From the NCBI GenBank assembly GCA_024233865.1, contig JACKPA010000003.1:248001-312000 (forward strand): DNA of 64,000 bases, written 5' to 3'. Origin of the DNA: Leptospiraceae bacterium (GTDB lineage Bacteria; Spirochaetota; Leptospiria; Leptospirales; Leptospiraceae). Below are positions 59,752 to 64,000 of this stretch, piece by piece (the first letter of the stretch is position 1; each line of letters begins with the position of its first letter). The notes beneath the pieces are model-generated. The model did not search any database and was not told where the DNA came from. It saw only the letters and a program-made list of their open reading frames with translations. Both the position numbers and the translations under genes were made by a program.

Positions 59752-60900
59752 TTACTTGATTAATGGAGAAAGAAAATATCTGATTCCAAAATGAAAACTA
59801 AAGTCAGGTGTTGTATAATAACTAAGGTCTTCCGTAAAAGCACCGTAAAACTTTAGATTTTCATCCACTTTTTTGGTAATTCCAAAAGACACCTGAGTTG
59901 AATTGGCACCTAATTCTTTTAGCTTTGTTTGAAAAGGTGAGGTTAAATAAATAAATTGTAAAATAAATGACAATTCGTTTTTCCATAGATATTCAAAAGA
60001 CAAAGAGCCGTCAAAATAGGGTTGTATCTTTACACTCGTACTGTTAAAAAAGCTACGCTTAGAAGGATATATGTAGCTTAAATTAAAATAGATGTTTAAA
60101 GGGTTAAACGATTTTTGCAGAACAATTCCCCAACCAATTTCAGTACCACTTCTGTAACCAAAGTTGGATTCTCCAATAGGTATTCGGAGTGCAATAATTG
60201 TGGAAAAGGCTGGTAATGAATTTGATTCTGATTTTAATTTTCTTTTATAACGAATATTAGAATCTCCTAATCCTGTTCCGGAAGGTACATCAAGAACTTT
60301 GTTTCCACAATCGTACAAATTGTTTTTGAAAGGGAATAGAGGATCATTTTTATAGAATATAGGTAAGAAATTCGTGTGTTTAGTTTGTAGATAACTACTT
60401 TTCAAACTGTAAAGAGATTCTAAAGTATGATAGTCTAAAACGTCTTTTCCACAGTCGTTGAATTTATAATTGTATTTAAAGTCAGGATGATTTACCCTAT
60501 CTCCGTTTGGGAAACCAAAAGTGCGGTGAAAGTCTCTAACTGCACCATCCATAATTCCTGAAAAATTATGCATTGCCCAGAAATCGAATCGAATATCCGA
60601 ATTTTCTGTTAAGCCGTATTCGGCAGCAACATTTAAGCTAATCACTTCCATATCCACTTCAATATTTTGAGTCATGGTGTTATTTGTTTGCATGTTGCTA
60701 GTCCATGCCGTGTTAATGTTATAATTGATTTTTTTGTAAGGTGTGGTGTTTGAAGCCGTTGGAGTCATACTCAAGAAGCTTGAAAGCGGAGTGTACATGT
60801 TATGAATTTCCAAAGGTCCAAAAGGTTCTTTTGATGATTCTGAATGGATGGTCATAAAAGATAAGAAAAAAATGAATACTATAGTTAAGAAAGTAGGCAT
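59752..60900 (-). CDS. Outer-membrane beta-barrel protein (DUF3187-like)
   Basis: A 382-residue protein with a signal peptide (1-20). It starts FGPLEIHNMYTPLSSF like DUF3187 proteins and has alternating hydrophobic beta strands (ADIRFDFWAMHN-type, STIIALRIPIGESNF, IYFNLSYIYPS), ending with an aromatic-rich FHFGIRYF, as barrels do. It is possibly a lipid or polysaccharide-related porin-like protein. It lies 2 bp behind the RgpF gene, so it may belong to the surface-glycan cluster. Confidence 0.65.
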   Translation of the reverse strand: MPTFLTIVFIFFLSFMTIHSESSKEPFGPLEIHNMYTPLSSFLSMTPTASNTTPYKKINYNINTAWTSNMQTNNTMTQNIEVDMEVISLNVAAEYGLTENSDIRFDFWAMHNFSGIMDGAVRDFHRTFGFPNGDRVNHPDFKYNYKFNDCGKDVLDYHTLESLYSLKSSYLQTKHTNFLPIFYKNDPLFPFKNNLYDCGNKVLDVPSGTGLGDSNIRYKRKLKSESNSLPAFSTIIALRIPIGESNFGYRSGTEIGWGIVLQKSFNPLNIYFNLSYIYPSKRSFFNSTSVKIQPYFDGSLSFEYLWKNELSFILQFIYLTSPFQTKLKELGANSTQVSFGITKKVDENLKFYGAFTEDLSYYTTPDFSFHFGIRYFLSPLIK

Positions 60901-60902
60901 GA

Positions 60903-61886
60903 TTATTTCTTTGGGGGATTAATGAGCACATGTTTTAAGTGGTTAATAATGTTTTCTCGATCATAAGTACTATCTTTAATTAAGTAATACCATTCATGTA
61001 CATTGTTAAACTTTAGAGGATTAGATTTAATCAAGTCTACCTTTAAATAGGGACTTTTGGAATACATCAATAATTCTTTCCATAAAAGAAGAGTAGGATT
61101 CAGGAGTTTCTTGAAAGCTTTTTTAGGAGCTTTTTTTTCTTTGCCTAATTCAAGAATTTTTTCCAAAATATCATAATATCCAATATACGCTCCTATTTGG
61201 AAGTTATTTTTTAACGCACCACGGCTTAAACCAATCTCATACTGTTGGATTATTCTACTTTTGAGTGCGTTGGGATAATACTTAACACTATTCCAAAAAT
61301 TTTTAAAAAATTCACTCTGGATGATCTTTTGACTGAATACCAAAAAATAACTTTGAGCGTGGTATCTATTTTCAAAGCTGTCTGTTAATCCCCACATATC
61401 AAGACCTCTTTTTTCCATTGTTTCAAAAACTTCCCCTAAATCGTAAATAGGTCCGTATACGCTATCATTAGTGATAAATATCTGTTCGTATTTATCATAA
61501 TCTCCAACAATTTCCAAACCTTTTTTCCATGAGCCAAAGTCATAACCTATATTTTCTCGAAAGATTATTTTATCAACTATGTTTGATACTTTGCGAATTT
61601 CCGAATCCGGAAGTTCTTTGGAGGTAACAATAAGTAGAATTTCAAAATTTAGTTCTTTAATTTTTTGCAAATTGTAAATTACATAATCATGAATCTTATT
61701 CAAACCATCATAGTTTGCAAAAAGGCATAATTTTTTAGAGCTAGTGTTTTTGGAGCATTCAATTACAGTGTAGACTTTTGATTGCTTTTGAATAAAAGCC
61801 AATGCAACCACTTTTATAATAACTTTTTTGAAGGGTATAAACCTATGCAATTTATATCGAGATACAATACTTTTTAAAAATCGCAT
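60903..61886 (-). CDS. RgpF-family polysaccharide protein
   Basis: A 327-residue protein with the RgpF (rhamnan synthesis F) pattern: LCLFANYDGLNKIHDYVIYNL, IIFRENIGYDFGSWKKGLE, IFITNDSVYGPIYDL and DMWGLTDSFENRYHAQSYFLVFS (core GLTDS...YHxQSYFL). Such proteins act in cell-surface polysaccharide or O-antigen synthesis, probably as glycosyl- or other transferases. The upstream gene ends 5 bp before it. Confidence 0.88.
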   Translation of the reverse strand: MRFLKSIVSRYKLHRFIPFKKVIIKVVALAFIQKQSKVYTVIECSKNTSSKKLCLFANYDGLNKIHDYVIYNLQKIKELNFEILLIVTSKELPDSEIRKVSNIVDKIIFRENIGYDFGSWKKGLEIVGDYDKYEQIFITNDSVYGPIYDLGEVFETMEKRGLDMWGLTDSFENRYHAQSYFLVFSQKIIQSEFFKNFWNSVKYYPNALKSRIIQQYEIGLSRGALKNNFQIGAYIGYYDILEKILELGKEKKAPKKAFKKLLNPTLLLWKELLMYSKSPYLKVDLIKSNPLKFNNVHEWYYLIKDSTYDRENIINHLKHVLINPPKK

Positions 61887-61891
61887 ACAGT

Positions 61892-62818
61892 TTAATTCCC
61901 TTTTATTTTTAAATATTTTTTGGATTTTAGTCTCAATCGAAATCCCAATAATAAAATTCTTAGTTTGTAAATAAATTTACTGATAAACTGAATTTTCTCA
62001 TTTATTTTAAAGAAGTATTCTCTTACTGTTTCCCGGAAGGCTATAGAAAGGTTTTGAATAGATTTATCATCATTTAAATTTTTTATCTCTAATGCTTTTA
62101 CTATTTCTAAATTCTTAAACACAAAATAGGCTGCTTTATCCTTTGGGCTTATCACTCTATTAATTTTATGATAACTTAAAGAAGATATATCTTTATTGAA
62201 CACCATTAACGTTGAAAACATTCTTTCCATAATAAATGCGATATAAGAAGCATTTATTTGTTTGTCAGCTCTCGAATGAATAAACTCACCTTCTTCTTTA
62301 GTAAGAGAGTTATTGATGTAATTGTATATTGGAACTGTAAAATCCATAAAGGATTTCCAAAACCTTTGGTTTCCTATCCAATAATTACAAAACAAAGTAT
62401 TGTCTTCTGTATTAACTATTTTATAAATATCAACCTCGTAGTTTAGCTTATAAAATAGGTTTTGAACAAACTTCATAATTCCAGGGTGATAATATTCTGC
62501 TTGGTACCATACGTTTTGAAAGAGAAAAGCATTCATATAAAAAGGGTTAATGAAATAAACGTCATAACCAGGATTTTGTAGAATGAAGTTTTTGAAATTT
62601 TCTCCATGAACTTGTGTTTTTTGTCTGAACTTCCAAGAAAGATAGCCTCTGTATTCGGATTCTTGTATGGGATATTTTTTATAGTTTTGGTAAAATATCC
62701 AATATTCATGCCATTCGGGATTTTCGTTTGAAATATTATTGTACGGTTTAAAAGCTTCTTCTAAAAATGACTCTTGATCTTGTTTGTAATATATTTGATA
62801 TATGCTTATATGATTCAT
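61892..62818 (-). CDS. Hypothetical protein of the polysaccharide cluster
   Basis: A 308-residue protein starting ISIYQIYYKQDQESFL. It is rich in aromatic residues (YFINPFYMNAFLFQNVWYQ). The layout recalls family proteins of surface-sugar clusters that begin with IYQIYY and have NPxxD-like stretches (DVYFINPFY), but no catalytic motif can be named. The ATG overlaps the stop of the glycosyltransferase (62815-62818), so they are co-translated. Confidence 0.55.
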   Translation of the reverse strand: MNHISIYQIYYKQDQESFLEEAFKPYNNISNENPEWHEYWIFYQNYKKYPIQESEYRGYLSWKFRQKTQVHGENFKNFILQNPGYDVYFINPFYMNAFLFQNVWYQAEYYHPGIMKFVQNLFYKLNYEVDIYKIVNTEDNTLFCNYWIGNQRFWKSFMDFTVPIYNYINNSLTKEEGEFIHSRADKQINASYIAFIMERMFSTLMVFNKDISSLSYHKINRVISPKDKAAYFVFKNLEIVKALEIKNLNDDKSIQNLSIAFRETVREYFFKINEKIQFISKFIYKLRILLLGFRLRLKSKKYLKIKGN

Positions 62819-64000
62819 AAGCTAGTCTTCTGGGTAAGTTTTAGTTTGTTTAAAATTGTAATAAATAAATTTCTGATTCTCCAAACAACGCTAAGACGAA
62901 TAGTTTGAAGTTCTATGTGAAAAACATCCCTCTGTTCCATAAGAGCACCATTTTTCACATGAAGATCGTGAAGCATCCCATAAGCATTTACTATTTTATA
63001 TTTAGACCTGTCTTCTTTAGAGATTGCTGTAAAATTATCTGTCATTTCTTCTATTCTTTTTAATCTTTTTTTAATGAGATTACCAACTGTATGATCGCTA
63101 AAATTTCTTATAATGTCTAACTTCGCTTGTTTACCTGCTTCTTTTGCTTTTTCTTGATTCTCATAAACATAACGCATTAGTTCACTACAATGTTTTTCAT
63201 CCGGTTCTGCCCATAATTCTCCTTTTACATAAAGACCATCCGTTTCTTTGATTTCAACCAAATTATATTTGACCAAAAAGCTATTGTTCACATTCATAAA
63301 GTCCATATTGGCAGAGTACGCAGTGGCTATAACCGGTTTTTCCAAAAACATTGATTCTGCCATTGTGAGCCCAAAGCCTTCCGCAGCATGTAAGGAAACA
63401 TAACAATCAGCACGTTGAAATAAAGAAAGTAAATCAGGTCGATGCAAATAATCATCTATCACATATATGTTTGTATGGGAATTAATTAAGTTATTAAGAA
63501 GAACTTTTTTCTCCGAAGATTGTTTGGAATTGGAGAACTTGACAACTAATACAGCGTCATTGTTTCCTTGAAAAGTATTTAGGAAAGCTCGAATCACTTT
63601 ATCCGGATTTTTTCTTTGAAAGGAGCTTGCAAAATCAAAGACATACAAAAATACATATTTGTTTTCAAAATTTTGTATAAATTCCGGCTCTTTACTTGCT
63701 AAATCAAGTTTAATGGAACAAGGAACCGTTAGAGTCGGTATTGTAGAACTCTTTGATATTGCATCCATTGAATACTTACTACCGGTCCAGATTTCATCAA
63801 ATAGATCAAAAAATTTAATCCATTCTTTTGGGAAATTATTTAATTCCCAAAACCAATAACCTATATTGTATTTACCTTGAAAGTAAGAAGACTGTCTAAA
63901 CTTCACAAATTCACCAAGCATATCCGGATTTATAAGAATTAGGTTGACCGGATAAGGATTTTTATCCGTAAAGTTAGAATGCGTTTTGTCTTCTTTGCGA
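62815..64000 (-). CDS. Group-1 (GT4-like) glycosyltransferase, partial
   Basis: The frame has no start inside the window. It stays open without a stop from ATG 63921 back to 64000 (DKNPYPVNLILINPDM), so the N-terminus lies beyond the right edge. Visible GT4 features are GYWFWELNNFPKEW, DEIWTGSKY (acceptor side), FLYVFDFASSFQRKNP, and the nucleotide-sugar site ADCYVSLHAAEGFGLTMAESM with the EX7E pattern. The tail (EEMTDNFTAISKED onward) is an extra helical segment. It probably adds a sugar during LPS or surface-glycan synthesis. Confidence 0.9.
   Translation of the reverse strand, partial: RKEDKTHSNFTDKNPYPVNLILINPDMLGEFVKFRQSSYFQGKYNIGYWFWELNNFPKEWIKFFDLFDEIWTGSKYSMDAISKSSTIPTLTVPCSIKLDLASKEPEFIQNFENKYVFLYVFDFASSFQRKNPDKVIRAFLNTFQGNNDAVLVVKFSNSKQSSEKKVLLNNLINSHTNIYVIDDYLHRPDLLSLFQRADCYVSLHAAEGFGLTMAESMFLEKPVIATAYSANMDFMNVNNSFLVKYNLVEIKETDGLYVKGELWAEPDEKHCSELMRYVYENQEKAKEAGKQAKLDIIRNFSDHTVGNLIKKRLKRIEEMTDNFTAISKEDRSKYKIVNAYGMLHDLHVKNGALMEQRDVFHIELQTIRLSVVWRIRNLFITILNKLKLTQKTSL

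Noticed and set aside
1..64000. tRNA, rRNA or classical riboswitch genes
   Set aside because: I looked for cloverleaf and CCA-end patterns and for conserved rRNA or riboswitch stretches in gaps, and saw none. A covariance-model search could still find a small RNA.

Overview
The window is AT-rich bacterial DNA and most likely comes from a spirochaete of the Leptospira type. The flagellar switch gene fliM, the many short spirochaete-like lipoprotein signals, the rpsB-tsf-pyrH-frr-uppS-cdsA-dxr-rseP run and a complete F-type ATP synthase operon all fit this. The assignment is an inference from gene content; no rRNA or tRNA gene was found to settle it.

Layout. (A) 1-7.9 kb: a partial Mrr/helicase gene at the left edge that has lost its DEAH core, then housekeeping and hypothetical genes (SGNH hydrolase, SDR-like protein, mltG, a HisI-like protein with a damaged metal site, a DUF5808 protein, small exported proteins). 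(B) 7.9-10.7 kb: a scrapyard of a broken DUF4143 ATPase, a WYL-domain protein with a foreign N-terminus, a truncated PIN toxin with its UPF0175 antitoxin, and remnants of SMC-like ATPase and nuclease genes. (C) 10.7-23.7 kb: a minus-strand accessory block. It contains an Hsp70-like protein, a 952-residue protein with two HSP100-D2-type AAA+ modules, a radical-SAM activase, two coiled-coil proteins, four ankyrin proteins that share the start MQTDFELIEE, an AAA/PD-(D/E)XK protein, XisH/XisI and a PIN/UPF0175 pair. This block is the best candidate for an undescribed system. (D) 23.7-32 kb: a second accessory zone with a 75-bp direct repeat (24.0 and 30.2 kb), a toxin/immunity pair, an ISKra4-type insertion sequence, decayed Rpn and VapBC genes, and the ruins of a DUF3780 / AAA ATPase / DUF4435 / DUF1156 anti-phage cluster.

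(E) 32.1-39.7 kb: conserved minus-strand operon for S2, EF-Ts, UMP kinase, ribosome recycling, undecaprenyl-PP, CDP-diacylglycerol, the first committed MEP-pathway step and an RseP site-2 protease. A bactofilin and a small TPR protein lie upstream. (F) 40.5-47.6 kb: atpI-like gene followed by atpB-E-F-H-A-G-D-C on the plus strand. (G) 47.6-59.3 kb, plus strand: an SLBB mini-protein, a very acidic protein with eleven near-identical 108-bp units, a GAF protein, a thioredoxin-like protein, two MORN-repeat proteins, argH, a cyclophilin lipoprotein, two hypotheticals and fliM. (H) 59.4-64 kb, minus strand: ferredoxin, a DUF3187-like outer-membrane protein, an RgpF-family protein, a hypothetical and a glycosyltransferase that runs off the right edge (surface polysaccharide cluster).

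Two blocks of conserved housekeeping operons therefore flank about 24 kb of accessory DNA. In that DNA old defence and toxin genes are decaying by single-base frameshifts, nonsense changes and internal deletions, while the Hsp70/AAA+/activase/ankyrin genes remain largely open.
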